A stretch of 7,226 nt of DNA from NCBI GenBank assembly GCA_017960415.1, contig JAGCZE010000012.1, positions 1 through 7,226 of the forward strand. Reading direction: 5' to 3'. The position numbers and the translations under genes are program-made. Of the stretch, positions 1 to 6,513 are shown in pieces. Positions within the stretch are counted from its first letter, which is position 1. Each line of letters starts with the position of its first letter. This DNA is from Lachnospiraceae bacterium (GTDB lineage: Bacteria; Bacillota_A; Clostridia; Lachnospirales; Lachnospiraceae). The notes below the pieces were generated by a model. That model was not told the origin of the DNA, searched no databases, and saw only the letters and a program-made list of their open reading frames with translations.

Positions 1-804
1 ATAGAGACGATTCATGAAAGAAATGATACGCTCTTTGGCGGCAAGCTCCCGGCTCCGAACGTAGAAAGGCTCCGTGACCTCAAAAACCGCGTAATGGCAT
101 ATGGATTCGACCTTGGGATCGCGACTGACGGCGATGCCGACAGGATCGGCGTGATAGATGACAAAGGCAATTTCCTGCATCCGAATGATATCCTCGTGGT
201 CCTCTATTATTATCTGGTCAAATACAAGGGCTGGAAGGGCGACTGCGTACGCAATATCTGCACGACTCATCTCCTTGATTCCATAGCGAAGAGCTTCGGG
301 CAGGAATGCCATGAGGTTCCGGTAGGATTTAAGCACATTTCGGCAAAAATGAACCAGACCGATGCGATCATAGGCGGCGAGTCCTCGGGAGGTATGGCTG
401 TAAAGGGCCATATCAGGGGCAAAGACGGGATCTATGCGGCGGCGCTTCTTGTTGAGATGCTTGCGGTGACCGGCATGAAGCTCTCGGCGATCATGGAGCA
501 TATCAGAAAAGAATACGGCGGCATGGCTCTGTGCGAACGGGATTACAGATTCAGCCCCGAAAAAAAGGAACAGATTAGAAAATTCATTCTCGAAGACAAG
601 AACCTTCCAAGGATCGACTATGAGATCGAAAAGATATCATATCTGGATGGACTCAAGATATATCTGAAGGACGGCGGATGGATATCGGTGAGATTTTCGG
701 GAACAGAGCCGCTTCTGCGCATATTCTGCGAAATGAAAGCAGAACAGGATGCGATAAAACTTTGCGAAGTATTTGAAAAATTCCTTGATCTTGATACGCA
801 TTAA
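1..804 (+). CDS. Phosphoglucomutase/phosphomannomutase family protein, 3' part (5' end outside window)
   Basis: The frame is open from base 1 to the TAA at 802-804, giving 267 residues of a phosphohexomutase; the family usually has about 450-580, so the N-terminal part with the catalytic phosphoserine loop is missing upstream. These cytoplasmic enzymes interconvert hexose 1- and 6-phosphates through a bisphosphate intermediate. Visible family landmarks, numbered from the window start, are the metal-binding loop DGDADR (43-48), the sugar-binding loop GGESSGG (125-131), the following GKDGIYAA segment, and the domain IV phosphate-binding loop RFSGTEP (231-237). The ATG at 94 is an internal methionine: coding sequence continues upstream of it and it has no ribosome binding site. 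The gene is followed by a hairpin terminator, so it is probably transcribed separately from the ABC operon. Whether glucose, mannose or both is the substrate cannot be told from this fragment; the ESSGG variant of the sugar loop does not settle it. Confidence 0.93.
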   Translation: METIHERNDTLFGGKLPAPNVERLRDLKNRVMAYGFDLGIATDGDADRIGVIDDKGNFLHPNDILVVLYYYLVKYKGWKGDCVRNICTTHLLDSIAKSFGQECHEVPVGFKHISAKMNQTDAIIGGESSGGMAVKGHIRGKDGIYAAALLVEMLAVTGMKLSAIMEHIRKEYGGMALCERDYRFSPEKKEQIRKFILEDKNLPRIDYEIEKISYLDGLKIYLKDGGWISVRFSGTEPLLRIFCEMKAEQDAIKLCEVFEKFLDLDTH

Positions 805-879
805 CGGCCGGTTATGAATTTTGTAAATTATTGTGATCGGAAATAAAACCAAATATGTGCTACTTGCACAATTTTAGTC

Positions 880-918
880 AAAAGATGCCAAAGCGGTCTA
901 ATTACTTTGGCATCTTTT
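880..918 (+). terminator. Intrinsic terminator after the phosphohexomutase gene
   Basis: A perfect 14-bp inverted repeat (arms 880-893 and 905-918) encloses an 11-base loop. The left arm begins AAAA and the right arm ends TTTT, so the run of T is built into the stem and the element could act in both directions. It starts about 75 bases after the mutase stop codon. The stem core GATGCCAAAG has moderate GC, which is somewhat weak for a terminator, but the symmetry is perfect. Confidence 0.85.
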
Positions 919-920
919 AC

Positions 921-929
921 TGTTATACT
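921..929 (+). promoter_or_regulatory. Probable extended -10 promoter of the ABC importer operon
   Basis: TGTTATACT fits the extended -10 pattern TGnTATAAT with one mismatch in the hexamer (924-929). At the 17-base spacing there is only ATTACT (901-906), a poor -35 box, which an extended -10 can compensate for. Transcription would start near 936, giving a leader of roughly 90 bases before the first permease. The promoter sits immediately after the preceding terminator, and its -35 region lies within the terminator hairpin. No experiment supports the exact start. Confidence 0.5.
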
Positions 930-943
930 CGGTATCGTAGAAA

Positions 944-957
944 AGAAAACGTTTTTG
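944..957 (+). promoter_or_regulatory. LacI-family/CcpA-like operator candidate
   Basis: The 10-base palindrome AAAACGTTTT (946-955) is centred on CG, the hallmark of LacI/GalR-family operators and of catabolite-responsive (cre) sites. Over the 14 positions 944-957 it agrees with a TGAAAACGTTTTCA-like ideal at 11. It would lie about 10-20 bases downstream of the predicted transcription start, a typical roadblock position for repression of a sugar uptake operon. The imperfect right half keeps confidence low. Confidence 0.35.
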
Positions 958-1015
958 GACATCGGGCATTTACAATAAATGATCGCAGGTTGTTCACTGT
1001 CATCAATAAACAACA

Positions 1016-1021
1016 GGGAGG
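1016..1021 (+). promoter_or_regulatory. Ribosome binding site that fixes the permease 1 start
   Basis: GGGAGG lies 8 bases before the ATG at 1030. The upstream in-frame ATG at 979 has no such site, so 1030 is preferred. Confidence 0.85.
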
Positions 1022-1029
1022 CGGCACAT

Positions 1030-1986
1030 ATGCAGGTGGGAAAGAAAAAAAGCCACGGCAGGATGCAGATAAAGAAGAATCTGATCCTGCTCACGATGGT
1101 TCTTCCGACAGCCGTATGGCTCATATTATTGAGATACCTTCCGATGTTCGGAATAGCGATAGCCTTCAAGGACTACAAGATCTACACCAAGGCTCCGGGA
1201 CTGATCAACAATGTCATACATTCAAAATGGGTCGGGTTAGCCAATTTCAAATTCCTTTTTGCGACAACCGATTCATTAAAAATGATCAGGAACACGGTAG
1301 GTTACAACCTGCTCTGGATATTTCTCGGACTGGTCATTTCGGTATCATTTGCGATCATCTTAAATGAGATCACAAATAAGTTCGTGGCCAAATCTTACCA
1401 GACGATCATGTTTTTCCCTTATTTCATCAGCTGGGTCGTTGTAAGTTATTTCGTTATGGCGCTGCTGGATCCGACCAGCGGCCTCATCGTCAAATGGCAG
1501 ATGGAAAAATACGGTGAAGCCACCAACTGGTACCATACCTCGCAGCCCTGGCCGATCATACTGACTCTTGCGAATCTATGGAAGAACACAGGCTATTCCT
1601 GCATCCTGTATCTGACTGCCATCACCGGCATAGATAAGACGCAGTACGAAGCGGCATCCATTGACGGAGCGACCAAATGGCAGCAGGTCAAATTCGTTAC
1701 ACTGCCCAATCTTCGTACGATGATAGCGATCCTGCTCATTATGAATATCAGCAAGATCTTCAATTCGGACTTCGGACTGTTCTGGAACGTGCCGCTGGCA
1801 TCGGGTTCGATACTTGATGTCACGCAGACCATAGATACTTACGTATACAGAGCCTTGTCCGCCACCGGAGGAAATCTGGGCATGACGACAGCCGCCGGCG
1901 TATTCCAGAATGTCGTCGGATTCATCTGCATGCTGGCAGCCAACTCGGTAGTCAAGCGTATAGACGCAGACAGTTCATTATTCTGA
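1030..1986 (+). CDS. Carbohydrate ABC transporter permease, LplB family (MalF-type)
   Basis: This 318-residue inner-membrane protein is one half of the channel of a CUT1-type sugar importer. The N-terminal stretch VLPTAVWLILLRYLPMFGIA (residues 24-43) is characteristic of LplB-type permeases. Further hydrophobic spans lie at about 88-111, 127-146, 176-198, 231-247 and 289-304. The cytoplasmic EAA loop that docks the ATPase is intact, with E207-A208-A209, G213 and L225-P226. The ATG at 1030 was chosen because GGGAGG precedes it by 8 bases; the 17 extra residues from an ATG at 979 are polar, lack a ribosome site and would stand before an ordinary basic N terminus. It is the first gene of the operon; the second permease begins 23 bases after its stop. 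The transported sugar cannot be inferred from the permease alone. The LplB/YtcP group is found mostly in Firmicutes and handles oligosaccharides or sugar derivatives. Confidence 0.93.
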   Translation: MQVGKKKSHGRMQIKKNLILLTMVLPTAVWLILLRYLPMFGIAIAFKDYKIYTKAPGLINNVIHSKWVGLANFKFLFATTDSLKMIRNTVGYNLLWIFLGLVISVSFAIILNEITNKFVAKSYQTIMFFPYFISWVVVSYFVMALLDPTSGLIVKWQMEKYGEATNWYHTSQPWPIILTLANLWKNTGYSCILYLTAITGIDKTQYEAASIDGATKWQQVKFVTLPNLRTMIAILLIMNISKIFNSDFGLFWNVPLASGSILDVTQTIDTYVYRALSATGGNLGMTTAAGVFQNVVGFICMLAANSVVKRIDADSSLF

Positions 1987-1990
1987 TTTA

Positions 1991-2000
1991 GAGGAGGGGG
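1991..2000 (+). promoter_or_regulatory. Strong ribosome binding site of permease 2
   Basis: GAGGAGGGGG contains AGGAGG and ends 9 bases before the ATG at 2010. It begins only four bases after the stop of permease 1, so the ribosome leaving the first gene can reinitiate. Confidence 0.8.
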
Positions 2001-2009
2001 ATCATCCGG

Positions 2010-2927
2010 ATGAGTGCCAAAAGTAAAAAAAGCCGTCTCGGCAGAGCAAGTATTGTTTCGGAAATATCCTTCTACGTAGTGCTAGGAATATTCTGCGCGG
2101 CCTGTATATTGCCGTTCATATTCGTTGTGATCATTTCGTTCTCGGCGGAAGAGAGCATAAGGGAGATCGGCTATTCGTTTCATCCGCTGAAATGGAGCCT
2201 GAGCGCCTATGAATACGTATTCCAGCTCGGAGACCAGCTGTGGAGATCTTATTTCAACAGCTTTTTCATAACAATCGTGGGAACCGCAACAAGCCTGCTC
2301 ATGACGATCCTATACTCATATGCGTTGTTCAGGAAAGACTTTAAGTTCAGAAACTTCTTTACCTTCTTTGCCTTCTTTACAACGCTGTTTGGCGGCGGAC
2401 TTGCTCCTACGTTCATGGTCTGCAAGCAGCTGCTGGGCCTGTCAAACAATTACGCGGCTCTGATCGTTCCGGCACTTATCAGTCCTTTCAATATCATTAT
2501 CATGAGGACCTTCTTCTCGACATCGATACCCGAAGAACTGATAGAAGCGGCGGCGATAGACGGAAGCAGTGAATACAAAACACTATTCAGGATCATAATA
2601 CCCATCGCGAAGCCGGGTATCGCAACCGTAGGACTGCTCACAGCGCTGTCTTACTGGAACGAGTGGTTCCTTGCAATGCTCTATATCAAGGATTCGAAGT
2701 ACATCCCGCTCCAGTATCTGCTGATGAAAATGCAGAACCAGGCCGATTTCCTGTTCAAGAACGCTTCGGTCATCGGTGTTGAAGCTTCGAAAATGTTAAG
2801 AGACCTGCCCAGTGCGTCTCTTCGTATGGCACTTGTTGTATTTATCGTAGTGCCGATCGCTTTTGCCTATCCATTCTTCCAGAGATATATCATCTCCGGA
2901 CTGACGATAGGATCGGTAAAAGGCTGA
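2010..2927 (+). CDS. Carbohydrate ABC transporter permease, YtcP/LplC family (MalG-type)
   Basis: This 305-residue membrane protein is the second half of the importer channel. It has a basic N terminus, a first membrane span at about 21-43 and others near 82-105, 115-135, 147-165, 195-213 and 270-288. The motif FGGGLAPTF (127-135) followed by a run ending IIIMRTFF (161-169 region) is typical of the YtcP branch. The EAA loop reads E179-A180-A181 with G185 and the later I-P pair, so ATPase coupling looks functional. The C terminus GLTIGSVKG matches the conserved KGxxIGAVKG-like tail of this family. It pairs with the LplB-like protein encoded just upstream. No ATPase gene is adjacent, so energy probably comes from a shared MsmX-like subunit encoded elsewhere. 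Confidence 0.93.
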   Translation: MSAKSKKSRLGRASIVSEISFYVVLGIFCAACILPFIFVVIISFSAEESIREIGYSFHPLKWSLSAYEYVFQLGDQLWRSYFNSFFITIVGTATSLLMTILYSYALFRKDFKFRNFFTFFAFFTTLFGGGLAPTFMVCKQLLGLSNNYAALIVPALISPFNIIIMRTFFSTSIPEELIEAAAIDGSSEYKTLFRIIIPIAKPGIATVGLLTALSYWNEWFLAMLYIKDSKYIPLQYLLMKMQNQADFLFKNASVIGVEASKMLRDLPSASLRMALVVFIVVPIAFAYPFFQRYIISGLTIGSVKG

Positions 2928-2936
2928 AAAACGGTG

Positions 2937-2957
2937 GATCCGGCAAAGGGGCCGGTC
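2937..2957 (+). other. Small intercistronic hairpin before the binding-protein gene
   Basis: CCGGC (2940-2944) pairs with GCCGG (2951-2955) around a 6-base loop, and GA/TC can extend the stem past a one-base bulge. It stands in the 69-base gap between permease 2 and the binding protein and is not followed directly by a T run, so it is not a clear terminator. A role in mRNA processing or in shielding the 5' end of the binding-protein message is inference. Confidence 0.35.
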
Positions 2958-2983
2958 ACATATACCAAGTTTTATTTTATAAC

Positions 2984-2990
2984 GGGAGGA
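2984..2990 (+). promoter_or_regulatory. Ribosome binding site that fixes the binding-protein start
   Basis: GGGAGGA lies 6 bases before the ATG at 2997, which begins a textbook lipoprotein signal peptide. The in-frame GTG at 2934 has no site at a sensible distance. Confidence 0.88.
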
Positions 2991-2996
2991 TTTCAT

Positions 2997-4595
2997 ATGA
3001 AAAAAATCTTAGCTATTCTGCTGACAGTATGTATGATCATCGGTACACTTACCGCATGTTCAAAAGACTCTGCGGGCAATGACGGCAAGGCATCAGGGGG
3101 AACTGCTTCGGCCGCGACCAACGGTTCGTCCGATACCGGAAGACCTGCCGACCATGTTACATTAAAGATGTATTTCCATGGCAGCAATGTTTCCGATGAT
3201 ACGCAGGTACTCGAGAAGGTCAACGAGTATCTTGATGAGAAGCTCAATGTAACACTTGAACCCATCTGGGGCACATGGGGTGATTTCGATAATAACGCCG
3301 TTCTTGCCATCAACGGCGGCGATGATGTGGACATCTACTTCACCTGTTCATGGTCTGCGGATGAATACAATCTTTTTGCAAAGCGCGGTGCATGGGTAAG
3401 ACTTGACAACCCCGAGAACAACCTGCTTGAGAAGTACGGAAAAGATGTATGGAACCTTCTTCCCGAAGTTCTGACCAACGGCGCGAAGATCGAAGGTTCT
3501 GACGGATTCGGCGTATATGCCGTTCCCGGATACAAGGATATCGCGTGCCAGCTCTGCTGGGATATCAATGTTCCGCTCCTTGAGAAATACGGCTACACTG
3601 TAGATGATATCAAGAATACGGATTATTACGGATTCGGCGAGATCCTTGCAAAGGTAAAAGCCGGTGAAGGCGACAGTTTCTATCCCCTTCTTCTTGAAGG
3701 CGCAGTTGCAGAGCGTATGGTTGACAATTCCATCATTGTTGCGGGCGATTCGGGAAGCGTAAACCTTCTTTCTTACTATATCAATCCCAAGAAAACCTCC
3801 GATGCGGGCGCTTACGGCGATGTTATCCTGAACAAGTTCGCAACGGATGAATACAAGAAGTTCGTAAATAAGACACGTGAGTACTACCTTGCAGGCTATA
3901 TCGATCCCGGTCTTGCCAATGCGGAGCAGGCCAACAACCTTCGTTCCGAGAAGCAGCTTACAGGCCAGTATCTGATCGGAACACAGTCCTATTCACTTGG
4001 CTACGAGACCCAGGCCAGCGCAGAGAGAGGCTTCGAAGTAGCATTTGTCGGAACCACACCCGCATATGTTGATACCACCTCTTCACAGGGCGCGATGATG
4101 GCGATCTCCACAGCTTCAAAGAACCCCGACAGAGCAATGATGTTCCTCAACCTGCTCAATACCGATCCTTATCTGTTCACACTGCTTGATTACGGCGTAG
4201 AGGGCATCCACTACACCAAGAACAGCATCGGCGAAGTAGAGTTCATCGAAGACGCAAGAGCAAAATATTCACCCTGGACAAACGGAATGGGCAATGTAAC
4301 GCTTCTTCCTCCTCAGAAGGGACAGGGCGCGGATTTCTGGACCAATTTCAAGGCTTATTACGGAGCAGCCGATCAGATCCCGATCCTTGGATTTACATTC
4401 AATTCAGACAGTGTATCAAATGAGCTTGCAGCTGTCGCAAATGCCGCAGCAGAATATGCTCTTACACTGAGTGTCGGTGCTGTAGATCCCGAGACAGTGC
4501 TTCCTGCGTTCCTGAAGAAACTTGACGACAACGGAATGCAGAAGATCGTGGATGAGGCCAACAAGCAGCTCAAGGCCTTCCTTGCGAACAAGTAA
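2997..4595 (+). CDS. Sugar ABC transporter substrate-binding lipoprotein, DUF3502 type (LplA-like)
   Basis: This 532-residue protein is the extracellular receptor of the importer. The signal peptide MKKILAILLTVCMIIGTLTA ends in the lipobox L18-T19-A20-C21, so Cys21 would carry the lipid anchor. A flexible linker rich in Gly, Ala, Ser and Thr follows to about residue 45. The mature domain begins with a VTLKMYF strand and is rich in Trp and Tyr (for example WGTWGDF), as expected of sugar binders. The last 130 or so residues, including LGFTFNS, ELAAVANAAAEY and VGAVDPETVLPAFLKKL, resemble the DUF3502 C-terminal domain. The length fits this subfamily, which is longer than a MalE-type protein. It is the last gene of the operon, 69 bases after permease 2, and is followed by a strong hairpin. 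Isoleucine is coded almost only by ATC (about 23 of 25, never ATA), unlike the permeases, which points to high expression. The ligand is unknown. Confidence 0.93.
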   Translation: MKKILAILLTVCMIIGTLTACSKDSAGNDGKASGGTASAATNGSSDTGRPADHVTLKMYFHGSNVSDDTQVLEKVNEYLDEKLNVTLEPIWGTWGDFDNNAVLAINGGDDVDIYFTCSWSADEYNLFAKRGAWVRLDNPENNLLEKYGKDVWNLLPEVLTNGAKIEGSDGFGVYAVPGYKDIACQLCWDINVPLLEKYGYTVDDIKNTDYYGFGEILAKVKAGEGDSFYPLLLEGAVAERMVDNSIIVAGDSGSVNLLSYYINPKKTSDAGAYGDVILNKFATDEYKKFVNKTREYYLAGYIDPGLANAEQANNLRSEKQLTGQYLIGTQSYSLGYETQASAERGFEVAFVGTTPAYVDTTSSQGAMMAISTASKNPDRAMMFLNLLNTDPYLFTLLDYGVEGIHYTKNSIGEVEFIEDARAKYSPWTNGMGNVTLLPPQKGQGADFWTNFKAYYGAADQIPILGFTFNSDSVSNELAAVANAAAEYALTLSVGAVDPETVLPAFLKKLDDNGMQKIVDEANKQLKAFLANK

Positions 4596-4618
4596 TATTT
4601 TATAAAAACTTCCCATAT

Positions 4619-4689
4619 GGGGCTGTCGCATTAGGAATAAACGTCCTGCAGCAAAAGGGACGCGGGCGGTTTCTTAATGCGACAGTCTC
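4619..4689 (+). terminator. Long branched hairpin, probable terminator of the ABC operon
   Basis: The arms 4619-4637 and 4671-4689 pair over 19 positions with only G-T wobbles as imperfections; the core CTGTCGCATTA (4623-4633) pairs perfectly with 4675-4685. Inside, 4642-4647 and 4657-4662 form a second 6-bp stem with a 9-base loop, leaving an asymmetric internal loop of 4 and 8 bases. The following bases are T-rich but broken (CTTT, then GGGTTTTT at 4695-4702). It starts 23 bases after the binding-protein stop. The arms are longer than a normal terminator needs, so it may be a dispersed repeat that also terminates. Confidence 0.75.
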
Positions 4690-4728
4690 TTTGCGGGTTT
4701 TTCGGGTATTTCAGTTTTCGGCCTGTTG

Positions 4729-4737
4729 TGCTAAAAT
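4729..4737 (+). promoter_or_regulatory. Probable extended -10 promoter of the sensor kinase gene
   Basis: TGCTAAAAT fits TGnTATAAT with one mismatch in the hexamer (4732-4737). The -35 position at 17 bases spacing reads TTTCAG, a weak match. The predicted start near 4744 leaves a leader of about 48 bases before the ATG at 4792. This would make the kinase and second binding protein a separate transcript from the importer. Confidence 0.5.
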
Positions 4738-4779
4738 GTGTGTAAAGGCTCTATTGGAAATAAGAAAGGTGTATTTTTC

Positions 4780-4784
4780 GGTGA
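4780..4784 (+). promoter_or_regulatory. Weak ribosome binding site of the sensor kinase
   Basis: GGTGA, the 3' half of the extended consensus AAGGAGGTGA, lies 7 bases before the ATG at 4792. It lacks the GGAGG core that the other genes here carry, consistent with low-level synthesis of a regulator. It is still the best site for any start in this region. Confidence 0.5.
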
Positions 4785-4791
4785 CGACAAT

Positions 4792-6513
4792 ATGAAGAAG
4801 CTTGATCTGAAGTGGAGCATGATCTTACTTCTCGTCTTTATCTGGCTGGTTCCGATACTGACGGCTTCTTTTGTTGTGTATTTTCTTGTTTCCGACAAGA
4901 TGAGTGCCCAGCTGTCGGCAGAGCTTTCGATTTCGATGAACAAGGCGGTCTACAGCATCGATACGGGTCTTGACGAGTGCGTCAATGCCTCGCGTAACGC
5001 CACATATTTTAACGTGATCTCGGATAACTGGTCAGCCTATAAGAAAAACGGCGAAAAACAGGCACTGTATGATTCCATGACCATTTACCTGTCAACGCAA
5101 TACAGGTTCAACCGGAACCTGGATACCACGATGGTATTCTTTACCGAAGATCCCGAGCTATTTTATTCGACATACAGCTCCGGAAGTTCATATGATAATG
5201 TCATTCATTTTAAGGATAATTATCTGAAAGATGCCCTGAAGGCCGGAGAGACCCTTGATACAGGAATAATGCTCTACAGCGGAGGAGACTCGCTGTATCT
5301 GTTCCGAAATCTGTTAAATGACAGGTATAAGCCCTTCGCCATGATCGTCATGGAACTGAATAAGAGCAATATTTTCGATCCCCTGAATACGGTCTGGGCT
5401 TATGATGAGGCATACGTATTCCTAAACGGCGCCTGCGTCAGCGGCAGGGAAGTGAGCCTGCCCGGGGTATTTGAGCTGGACAAAGCGACTGACGGGCCTG
5501 TTGTGGAGAAATTTGACAAGGATTATTATATTTATCTGACCGAAAACTATAACGGAAGCTTCTTATCCTATGTCGTAAAGCTTGACTCGGGACTTCTGTT
5601 CGGTGAGATCAGGGCCACCTATTATATCCTCGTGATCGTTTTGGCTTCGCTCATACCACTGGTTGTAGCGCTTTTTGTCTATCTTCGCAAAAGAGTGTCC
5701 GATCCTGTGGGCAATCTGGTCACGGCTGCCCGCGAGATATCCAATGGGAATTACGGATATCATATTACGGGCAAGAGTGCGGGAAGCCGCGAGTTTGATT
5801 ATCTGAACGATTCGTTCAATACCATGAGCGACGAGCTGAAGAACCAGTTTGAAAAGATATATGTTGAGGAGATCGCGCTGCGGGATGCGAATATCAAAGC
5901 TCTTCAATCACAGATCAATCCTCATTTCCTGAACAATACGCTGGAGATCATCAACTGGGAAGCGCGTCTGAACGGCGTTTACAAGGTCAGCAGCATGATC
6001 GAAGCTCTTTCGACTATGCTCAATTCTACGCTGAACCGTAAGGATGAGAAGACAATAGCTCTGCGCGAAGAGATGGAATACGTGGATGCTTATCTTTACA
6101 TTATTTCCGAGAGAATGGGCAAGAGGCTTACGATAACGAAAAACGTGGATGAAAGGCTGCTGGGGACCGAGGTTCCGAGACTCATCATCCAGCCCATTGT
6201 CGAAAATGCCGTGGAACACGGAACCAAAGCATCGGTTGAGAGCAGGATCAGTATCGACATATATGAGAAAGATGAGTATATGTATATTGCCGTCAGGAAC
6301 ACAGGCAATATGAGCTCTGAGGATATCGCGAAGGTAAAGCATCTTTTGTTTGACGAAGAGACCAGCGAAAAGCACCACGCCAGCATAGGCATAAGGAATG
6401 TGAACAAGCGCCTCAAGCTGATGTACGGCGATGACTGCGGACTGAACATTTACAACGAAGGAACCGATACAGTGAGCCTTCTGACGCTGAAGATCGGAGG
6501 TGGCAGGGAGTGA
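4792..6513 (+). CDS. Sensor histidine kinase, YesM/LytS class, with large extracellular sensor
   Basis: This 573-residue membrane kinase has a first membrane span at about 9-33, an extracellular region of about 240 residues (34-276), a second span at 277-298 and a HAMP linker starting near residue 300 with P305. The sensor is probably a double-Cache fold, as in the YesM family, but I infer this from architecture. The phosphoacceptor is H378 in QINPHFLNNTLEIINWEA, the signature of the His_kinase (PF06580) domain. The ATPase domain has the N box with N472 (PIVENAVEHG) and the glycine box G533 in SIGIRNVNKRL. In the G1 region the usual D-x-G-x-G reads N503-T-G-N-M, so the adenine-contacting Asp is Asn. 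ATG 4792 was chosen over an in-frame GTG at 4738: it begins a proper basic-hydrophobic N terminus, and the likely promoter starts transcripts after 4738. Such kinases normally phosphorylate an AraC-type YesN regulator controlling nearby sugar genes. Its stop overlaps the next gene by 4 bases. Confidence 0.93.
   Translation: MKKLDLKWSMILLLVFIWLVPILTASFVVYFLVSDKMSAQLSAELSISMNKAVYSIDTGLDECVNASRNATYFNVISDNWSAYKKNGEKQALYDSMTIYLSTQYRFNRNLDTTMVFFTEDPELFYSTYSSGSSYDNVIHFKDNYLKDALKAGETLDTGIMLYSGGDSLYLFRNLLNDRYKPFAMIVMELNKSNIFDPLNTVWAYDEAYVFLNGACVSGREVSLPGVFELDKATDGPVVEKFDKDYYIYLTENYNGSFLSYVVKLDSGLLFGEIRATYYILVIVLASLIPLVVALFVYLRKRVSDPVGNLVTAAREISNGNYGYHITGKSAGSREFDYLNDSFNTMSDELKNQFEKIYVEEIALRDANIKALQSQINPHFLNNTLEIINWEARLNGVYKVSSMIEALSTMLNSTLNRKDEKTIALREEMEYVDAYLYIISERMGKRLTITKNVDERLLGTEVPRLIIQPIVENAVEHGTKASVESRISIDIYEKDEYMYIAVRNTGNMSSEDIAKVKHLLFDEETSEKHHASIGIRNVNKRLKLMYGDDCGLNIYNEGTDTVSLLTLKIGGGRE
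6496..6500 (+). promoter_or_regulatory. Ribosome binding site inside the kinase gene that fixes the GTG start
   Basis: GGAGG, within the last codons of the kinase, lies 9 bases before the GTG at 6510. The only other nearby start, ATG at 6552, follows an AT-rich stretch with no such site. This decides the overlapping GTG start. Confidence 0.78.

Noticed and set aside
856..870. TGTGC-TACTT-GCACA inverted repeat
   Set aside because: Only 5 bp, not extendable and not placed at a promoter or ribosome site; likely chance.
979..1029. Longer start for the first permease at ATG 979
   Set aside because: No ribosome site precedes it and the added 17 residues are polar; ATG 1030 has GGGAGG at 8 bases. 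The ATG at 979 is also part of a small palindrome in the leader.
855..1367. 170-codon open frame on the plus strand across the leader and permease 1
   Set aside because: It runs through the terminator and promoter region, has no ribosome site or recognisable domain, and is out of frame with the clear permease.
2934..2996. GTG start giving the binding protein 21 extra residues
   Set aside because: It would bury the lipoprotein signal peptide inside the protein; ATG 2997 has GGGAGGA at the right distance.
4738..4791. GTG start giving the sensor kinase 18 extra residues
   Set aside because: It overlaps the end of the likely -10 box and lies before the predicted transcript start; the added residues are not conserved-looking and precede a normal membrane N terminus.
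5908..6449. Two minus-strand open frames of 117 and 156 codons opposite the kinase
   Set aside because: They mirror the kinase coding sequence, match no family I recognise and lack ribosome sites; they are best explained as antisense shadows.
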